Source: Sorghum bicolor (taxonomy: Eukaryota > Streptophyta > Magnoliopsida > Poales > Poaceae). From it: a stretch of DNA of 64,000 nt. The notes below the pieces were generated by a model. It was not told the origin of the DNA, ran no database searches, and was given only the letters and a program-made list of their open reading frames with translations. The translations under genes and the position numbers were made by a program. The stretch is from the NCBI RefSeq assembly GCF_000003195.3, contig NC_012878.2:19258641-19322640 (forward strand), written 5' to 3'. Below are positions 43,193 through 53,935 of the stretch, in pieces (the first letter of the stretch is position 1; every line of letters starts with the position of its first letter).

Positions 43193-46100
43193 ACTCCTCA
43201 TCAGAACCGACTGCTTGGATCGGTGGAATTTCATAATCGACAACCTTGAGGAAATCTTTCTCCCAAATTTCTCCTGAGATGCACCTGGTCCTCTCATAAG
43301 TGTCCGCCTCTGCCGATGCTATAACATACGAAGAATCTCTAGGGACAATGTCAATCTTGTCACCTACCCACTGAACCAAACACTGGTGCATTGTAGACGG
43401 GATGCTACAATTGGCATGAATCCAATCTCTTCCCAACAGTAGATTGTAAGCACCCTTCCCACTGATAATGAAGAAAGTTGCGGCTGTCTTTCCGATTGAC
43501 GACGAACTTCCGTTGACTCCACTCGGTAAGTATTAGCATCTCTGCAAAATATGAACTCATCGGGAACTCGTGCATCAGCCATCTCCTCGAGTTCCTCTTG
43601 GTTCCTGGGAAAGTACCCGACACGGTCACCAAGTCTATCATGCACACTGAGCCTGCCCCCCAGCCGATCATGAACCGAAGCTCTCCCCCAAATCGGCCCA
43701 TTAAATCACCGATTATCATTTTGATACTGCCGATTAGGTCTATCATACCAATCATAACCATTGCACTCAGGGCAATCTCTAACAGTGGGTAGTTTAATGT
43801 TTTGCTCCCAGCAATGGATAAAGAACGGGCAGTTCCAGTGATCTTTATGCCGATTCCACTCCTGTCGGCGTTGGTCTTCTTGTCAGCGACGATCCTCCTG
43901 TTGACGCCGATACCGATCTTCATGTTGCTGCCAAGTCTCCCGATGCCTTCTCTGAGTTATCACAATGCCAGATCAGGGAGGCCTTCCTGAGTTGGTTCCT
44001 TCCTGAACCAGACCATTGCCTTTAGCGTCATCAGTAGTAATCTGATGTTGAGGATCCACCGATGCACTTCTTTCAGCTGCCTCTGACGTCAAGACCTTGG
44101 TTTTTCCCTTAGCATCCAACATATTTGTTGGGAAAGGATGTTGATCGATCTTCATCAGCTTCTAAGCTTTAGAATTATCAAACTTGATTCTTCCAGATTT
44201 TATAGCCGATTGCACCTATTGCCTAAACACTTTGCATTCATTTGTGTCGTGAGATGTTGCATTGTGCCACTTGCAATATTTCATTTTCTTTAATTCTTCA
44301 GCTGATGGAATCACATGATTTGGTGACAACTTGATTTGCCGTTCCTGAAGTAGAAAAGTCAAATATCCTATCGGCTTTGGTGATGTCAAATGCAAATTTC
44401 TCTGGCTCTTTATGCCCAAAAGGGCAAGACATCGGCTTCTTATTTTTTACCCACTCTGCCAAGCCGATGACTGGTTCTTCATCAGAGTCTGAGCTTGCTG
44501 CCTCATCGACAAATGACACCTTTTTATTCCATGCTCTCTTAGGCTCAAAAGGTTTGATATCTTGGTCAGAAATCCTCTGCACCAAATGACTTAGACTCTC
44601 GAACTCTTGGGAAGCATACTTGTCTATGATATGTGGCAACAATCCCTAGAAAGCCAAATCGGCTAGCTGTCGATCGTCCAGAATGAGACTATAGCACTTA
44701 TTCTTAACCTCTCGCAACCTCTGCACAAAGCTTTCAACCGACTCATCATTGCGTTGCTTCAGCCTGACTAAATCGGTAATCTTCTTCTCATGAACTCCAG
44801 AAAAGAAGTATTTCTGGAATTGTTTCTCTAGATCGGCCCAAGCGATTACTGACTTAGGGGGTAAAGAAATAAACCAAGTAAAGGCCAATCCAGACAAAGA
44901 TGACGAGAACAAGCGAACCCTTAACTCATCTCTGTTAGTAGCTTCTCCACACTGGATGATGAACCTATTGACATGCTCCATAGTTGATGTATCATCCTGT
45001 CCAGAAAACTTAGTGAAATCTGGTACCTTGTACCGATTTGGAAGTGCAATTAAGTCATATGCACGAGGATACAGTGTCCGAGAAGAGTAAGTGTTGACTT
45101 TGGGTTTTACCCCAAATTGGTCTCTCATCGCTTCAGCTATCTTATCGGCCCAATAAGCATCGGCATCTTGCCGATGAGGTGGTTGTGGATCTGGCACCTG
45201 CTGATATGCTTCCACGTGTCTCGGTGCTACGCGATCTCCATGAAACATCGGATTAACCATCTGACCACCAATTTGCTAACCAAGATTAATCGGCTGGTTG
45301 ATCAATCCTTGATTCTGGAACCCATGTTGGATTGGTCCTTGTTGAAACCCTGCAGTCTGATGATTCTGCTGAGGCATCTGTGGAAAGAAAAACTGCCCTA
45401 TCCATCCACCATTAAAATTCATCGGCGTATGTCCTGCCGATGACTAGTAATTGGGCATCATCATTGAGTTAACATACCCTGGCTGTGTCATAAACCTCAG
45501 CTGCGTTAGCGTTGGATCTGCCGATGCACTAGGCATCTGGAATGTTGGAGCTTGCGAATTCCCAGTGTAAGGTCTTGCAGTAGTAGTTGTAGAGTACTGG
45601 GGATTCTGATTCATCGGCGGATTTAGGGGTGCCGATGCCATAGGAGCCTTGCCTGCCACATCAGCCACTTGAGATGTTCCAGGACTTTTTGCCATCAATT
45701 CTGGGGGCATACCATAACCCCACCAGTTGGGATGAATAGTCCCTGACTTTGCTGATGCCAATAGATCTGTGGCAAGCTTGATTTGCCCATCTGATATTGA
45801 TGGATCGGTTGTCATTGGTCTAGTCTACGCATTAGTGATCCCTAGTGTGCTTTGAGGAGAAGTCGCTTCTGTACCCGCAACGGCTGTAGTAGTCGATGGA
45901 GCCGTGACCAATGATGACCCTGGCTGATGATAGGCAGGATCCACATAAGTTGGTGGTACTTGTCCTTCTTTGAAAGTTATAGCCACAGCATTGAAAACCG
46001 TGTTAGACAACACACTAGCTTGATTGATCAAGGCACGGTTAATAGCACTGTCAACCATGTCTTGAAGTTTACCAGGATTGGCTTCAAAAGTAATTTGCCG

Positions 46101-46277
46101 AGGCATCGGCAATGCTTCCTTCTAGATCACCTCGCCACTCCTATTGATATTGAAGGATTTCAAGCATAGCTGCTTGTAGCCCTCCATGGCTTTTGCCATA
46201 GCTTGCTTCTGCTCATCCCTGAGATTGGTTTCCGTCACGGGGATAACGTTCTCCAAGTCAAAATCGGTATTCGACAT
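43193..46277 (-). pseudogene. B1: gag-protease, many stops, protease mostly deleted
   Basis: The gag starts at ATG 46277 (MSNTDFDLENVIPV) and is closed by stops near 46122, 45825, 45444, 45281, 44646 and 44216. The zinc-finger-like CKWHNATSHDTNEC is kept near 44265. Between about 43480 and 43495 the sequence jumps from protease-end (GAYNLLLG-type) to the basic linker; relative to B2 about 530 bp, including the DGG active site, are missing. The CAG codon at 43862-43864 is kept where B2 has TAG. Confidence 0.85.
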
Positions 46278-46325
46278 GTTGATCTTGATCTTGAATCTCG
46301 GTCCCACCAGGCGTGGCAAAAGATG

Positions 46326-47015
46326 TGTTGGTGCAAAAGCTAATCTGCAAACACAAAGGGCTAATACCGGATTCAAACGTTAAGGCGTGCTAGCCGATTT
46401 GACCTTACAATCGACAAAGGTGGTAACTCGAACACATTGGTCCCGACAACAGCGATGTGCCCAGATGTCACAACCAAGAGGTGCTCACACAGAACTTGCG
46501 AACACGCCAAGTTTGACTCGACGAATTCCTAAGAACTCGTAGTAAAAGGAAAATATGCTGAAGTCGTCGAAAAGTAGATGCTGGAATATGAGTAAAAACT
46601 TGTGTTTGATTGATTGATAGATGTCATTACATTGCTCTAGGGACTACATTTATACCCTGTCCAAAGAGCTACAACCAGACATGACTAGGACTCGAATTCC
46701 AAATCAAACGGAACCCGTATACAAAACGAACTCTAATAACTAAGGAAAACTTTAAACTGTCCTCCATAGCCGATCGGTGTACTGTGACGAGCCAATCGGC
46801 AACCCCTGCATCTTCCTCCACGACCATTGGCAGACCGCTTTCCACCGTCTTCGGCAACCATCAGTGCAAGCCATCGGCACGATCCCGTTGCTACTTCTTG
46901 GACTTAGTCATATTTTGTCGTTCTCCCATCGGCACCCACCTCCATCGGTAACTTCCCTATGGACTAATCACCATTGCCCCATCTGGCGATCCACATCCGA
47001 TTAACTCTAGGTACG
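46326..47015 (-). repeat. B1: 5' LTR, cut by insertion of E
   Basis: It starts TGTTGGTGC at 46326 and is homologous to the B2 LTRs and to 9690-10211. It stops at GTACG (47011-47015), where the TG of E begins; the remaining ~34 bp, present at 10178-10211 in the other LTR, should lie beyond E, outside the window. TATA region near 46650 on the minus strand (CAGGGTATAAATGTAG). Confidence 0.88.
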
Positions 47016-47080
47016 TGAAACACCCCAGGTGTTTGTCACTTGCTAAGTACTAGGTTTGAGCCCAAACATGACAAGCTCAA
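47016..47080. repeat. E: start of a long-LTR element (first part)
   Basis: TGAAACACCCCAGGTGTTTG starts with TG and a 7-bp inverted repeat (AAACACC-cca-GGTGTTT), like the start of the C LTR (TGTAACATCtccGATGTTAC). It interrupts the B1 LTR after GTACG, the predicted target duplication. It continues at 61386 after element D. Confidence 0.7.
47076..47080. repeat. Target-site duplication CTCAA, left copy (element D)
   Basis: Repeated at 61381-61385 after the right LTR of D. Removing D and one copy rejoins the E sequence as ACAAGCTCAATGGTAAG. Confidence 0.93.
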
Positions 47081-48086
47081 TGTCGGTGTTTTTCCCCCGG
47101 GGGGTCACACCAACGAGTAAATTTGTATGCGTGCTCCCTTTCCCGGATGGTGATGCAAGAAGACACAGAGATTTATCCTGGTTCGGGCAAGAGAAGGCCC
47201 TACGTCCAGCGGGGGGAGAGAGTTTGTATTATCTTGCACCTAAGTGCTTGTACAGGGGCGAATACAAGCGTGGTATGAAGTGTGGAGCTCTACTACGTAT
47301 GAGCGTGGTCTTGTGTCGTGATCCCCCGTTCTATTCCTGAGTCCCTCCTTTTATAGTTCCAAGGAAGGACCTAGGGTACATGTATAGGTGTAGGAATTGG
47401 AGTCGATAGCAGCATGGAGCGCTGACCTACTCGAGGTTTCCGTACCGACATGACCTCGAGCCGTCCCGTCTTAATAGCCTGGTGATGATCACGCGTGCCC
47501 CTGCATTCTGCTCTGCGCGCCGTCTTGGATTGGTTCGACGGATGCACGCTTACATGGCTCGGCGGCAAATCCGGCGGAGCGGTTACGATGTGGTCAGTCG
47601 ACGCCCGACTCGTCTCCAGGAAGGAGCCTGGTGAAGTCGAGGGTCGGACGCCGTACGAGGTGTCGATATCTGGAGCGCTGACCTTGGGTGTCTCGAGGGG
47701 GTCCCGATTAGACGTTTCATCCTTGTTTCCCGCGTCCTGACACGCCCTGGGTCGTTCGGTGGGAAGGCTGCAAAAAGAACGATGGGACAGAAACCTGTTC
47801 CCTATCACGCCTCCCGTGACCCGTGTGTTAGGTGGGGAAGTGTCAGGTGCATTAAATGCCCTGGCTCTCATGCGCGCGTCGGGCGGCGGACAGTGTCCTT
47901 GCGCTCGACGCCTCTCGGTTCGCTCGAGCCCGCTTCCGTATTCGACGGCAGTTGTCGCTCGAGCCCTGACCGATTCGCTCGACGCTATTTCCGTCTTCGA
48001 GGCTGCGGCCGTCGATGGCCGCGCGTGTGTACGGATGGTCTCGTTATACGCATTGGTGAGGGTACCCCTTGTTGATACCCTCGACA
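47081..48086 (-). repeat. D: 3' LTR (left copy), 1006 bp
   Basis: It starts TGTCGGTGTTTTTCCCCC and ends ACCCTCGACA. The start holds a CCCCCGGGGG palindrome flanked by GGTGT and ACACC. Minus-strand TATA box CTATAAAAGG at 47347-47356. Confidence 0.95.
47347..47356 (-). promoter_or_regulatory. D: LTR TATA box (left LTR)
   Basis: The minus strand reads CTATAAAAGG. The copy at 60641-60650 in the 5' LTR would start the genomic RNA. Confidence 0.65.
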
Positions 48087-49020
48087 GTAGCCCCCGAGTC
48101 TTCATTCGAGCGCTGGCGCTCGAGTGGAGACTTTCGTTTTTACGGTCGAGCTTCCACGAGGGCGCGCGAGCGACCCCGCGGGGGTAGCCCCCGAGCCCTC
48201 GAGGGAGTATTTAACTCCTTCGAGGGTTATTTTGCCAAATTTGCAGAAACACTGTCAACACCCGTGGTGGAAGGTTCTGTTCGGCTTTGCCTTGCGTGGA
48301 GGTTTCGACGTACTCTCGATAGAGCGAGCGTCTTCCACCCCAGATTGAGTTCCTAGCGGGTAGTCCAAGTGAGAACCTGTGCCCCTTTCGAGGGGGTCAG
48401 CTGTAGCCCGGAGGCGTCCTCATAAAGCAGGGTCGACGTGGTCGGGGATACCGGTCTCATTCGATAGAGTCCAGCGGCTCGATGCCTCCCTTCGGGGGGA
48501 TTCCTCTCGACTGTCTCGACCCTACCTTGGACATCGCCAGCGAGTCCTCGAGGCGGGCCTCGATTTTCGACCACTCGCTGGGGATCCCTGACTCTTGGTG
48601 CTCGAGATCGGCTGTCGAACCCTTTCGACGGGCCAGCCATCGACCTCTCGAGACTATCGTGAGCGCATACCTTGGCTTACGAAGTAAGGAAGCTGCCGTG
48701 CCGGTTCGTCTTTCTGCCCGTTGGGCGCACCTTTTGAGGTAAGTGACGTTGCGACACTGTATCGGCGGGGAATTCGGAGCGTCCGGCCTGTGAGGAGAGA
48801 AAGGACCGTTAGACGGCGCATTTATGGCGGGAGTTACCTCATTTATCGGATCTATCCGTTGGTTGGCCGCTATCTATAAATACGCCGTGGCGTTGCTCCA
48901 TTCTTTCTTTCCCCTTTCGTCCTCTCGCCTTCGTCTTCTCGCTGCCTTCGCTCTCTTGCTTCCTCCACGCGCGCGTGCACCCCCTCGAGCGGTAGTGAAT
49001 CCACCATCCTTCCAACCAAG
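48087..49020 (+). other. D: PPT and promoter region of the antisense gene
   Basis: It begins with GTAGCCCCCGAGTC, the polypurine tract GACTCGGGGGCTAC in reverse. The tetramer TCGA occurs about 22 times in 48081-48700 by eye. TATA box at 48875-48882 (CTATCTATAAATACGCC), about 140 bp before the ATG at 49021. CT-rich leader from 48895. Confidence 0.7.
48875..48882 (+). promoter_or_regulatory. D: TATA box of the antisense gene
   Basis: TATAAATA, same octamer and similar distance to the ATG as in B2 (30704) and B1 (10609). Confidence 0.7.
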
Positions 49021-51282
49021 ATGCATGTGAGGCTTGTTGCCGCCGACGACTGGCGTCCGTCGTTGATGACGGACCGCTGTCTGCTAGAGCTCGAGAATGA
49101 AGGGCTCTTGCGCCGCCGTACTTCGCAGTCTTCGCCGGAGTGGATCGCGCCGCCGGCGAGTCACAGGGAGCCCCAGCCACCCGAGGGCTATGTGGTGTCA
49201 TTCGCCAAGTTCCACCGCCATGGCTTGGGTGCTCCCCCGAGTCGCTTTATGCGGGCCCTCTGCTTCCACTATGGAGTGGAGCTCCAGCATTTTTCCCCGA
49301 ACGCCATCACCGTCGCGGCGGTCTTCGTCGCGGTGTGTGAGGGCTATCTGGGGATGATGCCCCATTGGGATCTATGGCTCCACCTCTACAGGGGCGAACT
49401 TTTCAACGCCCCCACCGGAACCACCGGCGTGAGGAAACCCGTGCGGGCCGGATGCCTCAACCTGGTGTTGAAGACGAAGAAGACGGAAAGGCCGCGCGAG
49501 TACATCCCGGTGGGGCTATCGTCGAACCATGCTGGGTGGGACTCCCAGTGGTTCTATCTGAGAAACGACGACGGTCTCTTCCCCGCCTACACGGGCCGTC
49601 TGATCTCGGAGCGCCCAGACAACTGGACGTATGGCGTCGTCCAGGAGCACCAGTCGCGGCTCGACCCCCTCCTCGACGCCATGAAGAAGCTGCGCCTGGA
49701 GGGCCTGTCCGCCGCTCTCGTCCTCTCGGCCGTCCATCGTCGGAGGGTCCTTCCCCTGATGTCTCGGCCGTTGAGGATGGACGAAATGGGGCCGGGCGTC
49801 TCGTCCCGGGATCTCGAAGCTTGCCGGATGTCCAACGTGGCTCTGGCGGACGATGAAGTCGCGGCCCGGGTCAGGGCAGCCATCGCCGGTGACTTCAAGT
49901 CGCAGCACGTCAACGGCTTCACCATGAGGCCTGATGAAGGCTCGGTCGATCTGGTATGTTTTCTTCCTCGTGGGTAGCCTTGACTCTGGGTTCCTTTTCC
50001 ACCCCCTTTTTCTAAGTCTACTTTTTACGGTGGCAGGGGCGGATCGACGTTCGATCCTCGAGGCCCCCGGTGAGGGAGGACGAAGCCGACCGCGACGCGC
50101 GGCGCCGGTCCGCCGAGAAGTCGAAGTCCGTCAAGGACTCTAAGAAGAAGGGGGAGAAGAAGAAAAACCTCGACCGGCAAGCCTTAGAGGCGCGCCGGTC
50201 CAAGTCCAGGCAAAGGGGAGAGCCTGAGGAAGAGTCCCCCAACGAGAAAGATGACGACGATGACGAGGACAGTGAGGACTCCGAGGGGATGGCGTCTCGT
50301 CTTGACCGGATCCTCGGGGGTCCATCTCAAGGCGACGTCGACGCTCCTCGGGCGGAAGCTCCGACGGGGGGCCCAGGCGGATCCTACCGTCCTCGCGCCG
50401 ATACCCCTCCCGCGCCCAAGGTCAGTCAAGTCGTGCCGCGCCCTACCCCGGCGCTTAGGGAGAGCGGTCATGCCAGGCCCCAAGCGACGGGGCCACTGAC
50501 TCGCGGTCGCGCAGCGGCCTCCGAGAAAGGAGAGGTCGGCCGCAGGAGCGCCAGTCCCGGCACCCGTCAGGCGGGAACTGACGCACCTAAGCCAGCGCCT
50601 GCCCTCGAGGGGCCTGGAGCCCTGACGCGGGGTGGCTCGAGGCCCACCGTTCGGGGCGGAGGGAGGCGAGCTGTTCTCCCTGTGGGGTAAGCCTTCTCGA
50701 TGCTGTGGCTTTTGTCTTCCTGTTCCTCTGCGTTTGCTCATATACCAATCTTTTCTCAGGCTAAAGCGGACCCTCGAGCAGGCCCAGCCGTCCATGGCAA
50801 AGAGGCTCAAAACGGGCGCCGCCTCCAAGGAACCAGGTTCGTTGTTTATTTCTAGGCCTTGCGATGTTCTTGTGTCGGTTATTATAACGTCTGACCTTTT
50901 TACCCTTTGTTTTGTAGGCTCCTCCAGTTCCCAACCTCCAGCCGGCGTCGAGAGGGCTCCGTCTCGTCCCGCGCCTACTCCGTCGCTGCCGACTTGTGAT
51001 GAGGCGCCCCAGACGCAAGCGTCAGAGGGAGCCCCCGATCCCCCTAGATCGGGGGTCGAGGGGGAACCCATCACCATCAGCGACACGTCTGATGGTGACA
51101 GAGCGTCTGGTGGTGCCCGCCCCATGGAGGAGGAAACGTCGACCCCTCACGTCGAGGGATCAACTCCCTGGCCCGCCGGCCTCCGCTCCCTCGAGGAGCA
51201 GAAAAAGAAGAGGGAGGAGGATGAACAGCGGGAGCGCGAGGCGGCGCGGCAGCCACAGGAGGATGAGGCACAGCAACAGCAG

Positions 51283-51314
<32 letters not shown>

Positions 51315-53361
51315 ACCGCAGCGGCAACAGCAACAACCGCAACAGCAACCGCAACAGCAGCAGCAACCACCACGGCAGCAACAGCAGCAGCAGCAGGCGG
51401 GCCAAGAGGAGGGACCGCTCGAGCCTCCGCCCCAAGGTCCGGCCCAGCCAGTGCCACCGGATCCGCAAGAGCTCGGCGAGGAGGAGGACCTGCCGGTGTA
51501 CGGCCCCCCAACACCGACGTGGCTCCTCCCGGGGGCACCTGCCGCGATCCAGGCAGAGCCGGGGCGAGCGGATGGAGTGGTGGCGCTCGCCTGCCTAAAG
51601 CGCACGCCCCCCGACCCCGAGTCCGATATCAAGAGGACAATTTACGGCATGGACGAGATCGCCCCAGGGTTCCTCCGGGAACGTCGGGCGTGGGAGGACC
51701 GCTTTCCTTCCGAGGAGGATGAAGTTGGGGCATCGGGGACCAAGGACGGAACCTGGAAGACGGTGGACGACGACGGACGGTTCCCATGCCTCGTCGACCT
51801 GTTCCTGCGCCATGGGGGCTCCCTCGAGACCGTTGAGGGCCTCATCCGCGGCGTTAAGGCGCGGGCTGACTGGGAGATGGAGCACTGGTGCCCCGACCGC
51901 ATCCGTATCCGGGCCTCCCACGACCCGTATGAGCCTGACATCTTCCTCGACGATCGGAAGGAGGCGGAGAAGTGGGAACATGTCGAGGAGCTCCGCCTTT
52001 GGATGAAGCATGTGGTGGGGCTCCTCTCGGACGTTATCAACAACGGGCTCGGCCCGGCTTATTTCGTAAGTGTTTCTCGAACTCCAATCCTCATGGTGTT
52101 TTCTGGTTTCTGTATTCTAATCCATCCGACCCTTGATTCGCAGGATATGAAAGAGACCTCCCGCATCAAGTCCAGCTTCATACACGCCACGAGGGTCGGT
52201 TGGGAGCAGCTCCCCCTCCTCAAGGATCAACTCCTCGAGTCGCAGGAAAAGCTCCTTAAAGCTTACAAAGATCTCATAGCACTCGAGGAGGACAAGAAGG
52301 CGAGGGAGGCTGCCTTGGCCGAGGCCTGAGAGGCTTCGAAGAAGGCGGAGGGGGAGACGATGCAGCTACGGGAGCGGGCTGTTACGGTCGAGGAGGCCGC
52401 GTCCAGAGCCCGGGAGGAGGCCCTGTCCTACAAGAGCGTTATCGCGGATCTGGACAAGGAGAAGGGCCTCCTTAAATCCGACCTGGACTCTCTCCGAGAG
52501 TCCTTCCGAAAGATGAAGGTGGAGCATGTGAATGGCGAGGTCGCTAGGGGCGCCGCGGAGGAAGCCAAGAAGAAGGCCCTCGAAGATCTTGAGGCGGAGC
52601 GGGCTCGATCCCGCAGTCTCTCTAACGACGTCGAGCGTCTGAAGGGAGAATTGCTGGAGAAGAGTGGGGCCATTGCTCAGGCTGGCAAGGCGATCGAGGA
52701 TCTCCGCGTTGCCAACACTGAGCTGGCACGCTCCAACAAAGAGATCGAGGGGGCCAACACCAGGCTGGTCGGCGAGAACACGGCCCTCGAGGAGACCGTA
52801 CGCGGTATGTTTCCTCTATCAGATTTCTTTTTCCGAGGTGTGCTTAGTTTTTCCTAAGGTCTCTTTGTATTGGCTTTTACAGGGCTCAAGGACGAACTCC
52901 TGGCCGCCCAAGCCGAGGCTCGCAACGCCAAGGCTCAGCTCGAGGCGGAGGTTGCTTTGAACCGTCGAGTGCGGACGGCGATAAGTGATCTCTCGACCTC
53001 TTGGGAGGTCGAGCCTATGGATGAGTCGAGGGAGGGCGCTCGAGGCGACGCCCTGGTCGACCAGTTGTGCTACATAGGCGCGACGCTGCGAGATCGGGTG
53101 CGGGACGCTCTCCACATCGGGGTGAAGCGGGCGATGGCGGTTGTCTGCTCGGGCTTCTCCTAAGACATGGAGGTGGTGTCCCATGGCTTCGTCACCGACA
53201 TCTCCAAGACCGACGCGGAGAACGAGGAGAGGCTCCATGCCTTGATCGATGACGCGGAGGCTCCTGGGGAAAGGTTGGCCAAGCTTTTCGAGCCTGAGGT
53301 GCTCCCTCCTGAGGCTAGCTCGGGCGGAGGCGAGAGCGGTGAGGATCGTGCCGCGGACTGA
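49021..53361 (+). pseudogene. D: antisense six-exon gene, putative gypsy-type transposon domain + polyQ + coiled coil
   Basis: Exons read by eye with consistent phases: 49021-49953, 50037-50686, 50760-50836, 50918-52065, 52144-52804, 52883-53361 (1316 codons). Exon 1 resembles the putative gypsy-type transposon domain (Pfam Transposase_28): FAKFHRHGLGAPPSRFMRAL, HYGVELQHFSPNAITV, HLYRGELFNA. Exon 2 is highly charged with a basic run (KSKSVKDSKKKGEKKKN) and an acidic run (KDDDDDEDSEDSEG). Exon 4 holds polyglutamine (51267-51402). Exons 5 and 6 are coiled coil (LKSDLDSLRESFRKMKVEH). Two in-frame stops interrupt it: TGA at 52327-52329 and TAA at 53161-53163. The frame is otherwise kept throughout, so loss is recent. 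Despite the name of the domain no catalytic residues are evident. Confidence 0.8.
51267..51402 (+). repeat. D: CAG/CAA repeat (polyglutamine tract)
   Basis: A mixed run of CAG and CAA with CCG/CCA/CGG interruptions in exon 4 of the antisense gene, giving Gln runs broken by Pro and Arg. Mixed codon use indicates an older or selected tract rather than one simple expansion. Confidence 0.9.
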
Positions 53362-53935
53362 GGCCTGCGAGCCTGCTCAGGGCGCCTGAGGCCCCTTGTA
53401 CGATACTTTGTTAATTATGTGGGTAACTGATGCTGTATCACTTTCGTAATTGTTAAATGCTTTCGTTTGATCGAGGTGGTCTTTCCGCTTGATGCTTTCG
53501 TTTCTCTTTGCGCCTACGTTTGTATCCCTTGCTCGATTTTTCGTAAAAGACCACCTCGATCACTTGAATGGTGGGGAAGTGAGTAGAGTTTCCGTAGCCC
53601 GGGGGCGTGGGAGTTCTCCAGCTCGTTGTCCCTCGGCCTTTGAGGGGCTCGAGGCGCCTTAGCTACTTGAACCGTGCAAGGTTTACTACGTAAGAAAAGA
53701 AAACTTCTTGGTTTTTTCGATACTCGGGGGGGGGGGGTCGTCCCCCTGGTAGCCCCCGAGGGGGTGCTGACTATGATGGGTCATAGTCGGCGCCCCCTTT
53801 TAACGTCGAGATTGTGACTTATTAATCTTCTCGGCACAAAAGAAGAATTGTTTCGAGGGAAGGACTTTATTTATTCATTCATTCGTTTACAAAGTCTTGG
53901 TACAAAACGTAAGCAGGAACATAAATGTAGAACTT
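53362..53935. other. D: region between convergent antisense gene and pol
   Basis: 574 bases with no convincing frame. It contains GACCACCTCGATC (53561) and its near-inverse GATCGAGGTGGTCTTTC (53470), a long imperfect inverted repeat about 90 bp apart, and a G run at 53728. It probably holds both 3' untranslated regions. Confidence 0.55.

Larger units (their letters stand above)
9690..47015 (-). mobile_element. Element B1: old Tat-lineage Ty3/gypsy element with antisense PMD gene, interrupted by C and B2
   Basis: B1 survives as 9690-11524, about 25651-29532, 41921-47015 and the duplicated bases at the insertion points. In minus-strand order it has a 5' LTR (47015-46326), PBS, gag, protease remnant, RT, RNase H, a second RNase H, integrase, an antisense PMD gene and a truncated 3' LTR. 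B2 is a younger copy of the same family and serves as template for recognising the parts. B1 has many in-frame stops in gag, stops in pol, a lost protease domain and a large deletion in the PMD gene. LTR remnants differ at about 5% of positions by eye, so it is older than its inserts. Confidence 0.9.

Noticed and set aside
47371..48105. 244-codon minus-strand frame in the D LTR, nearly repeated at 60665-61381
   Set aside because: It persists because the LTRs are recent duplicates and stop codons are rare in TCGA-rich sequence. It spans the TATA region and LTR edge and has no recognisable domain.
51077..51632. Minus-strand frames rich in Ala/Val, Cys and Leu at the CAG repeat
   Set aside because: Shadows of the polyglutamine repeat in other frames.
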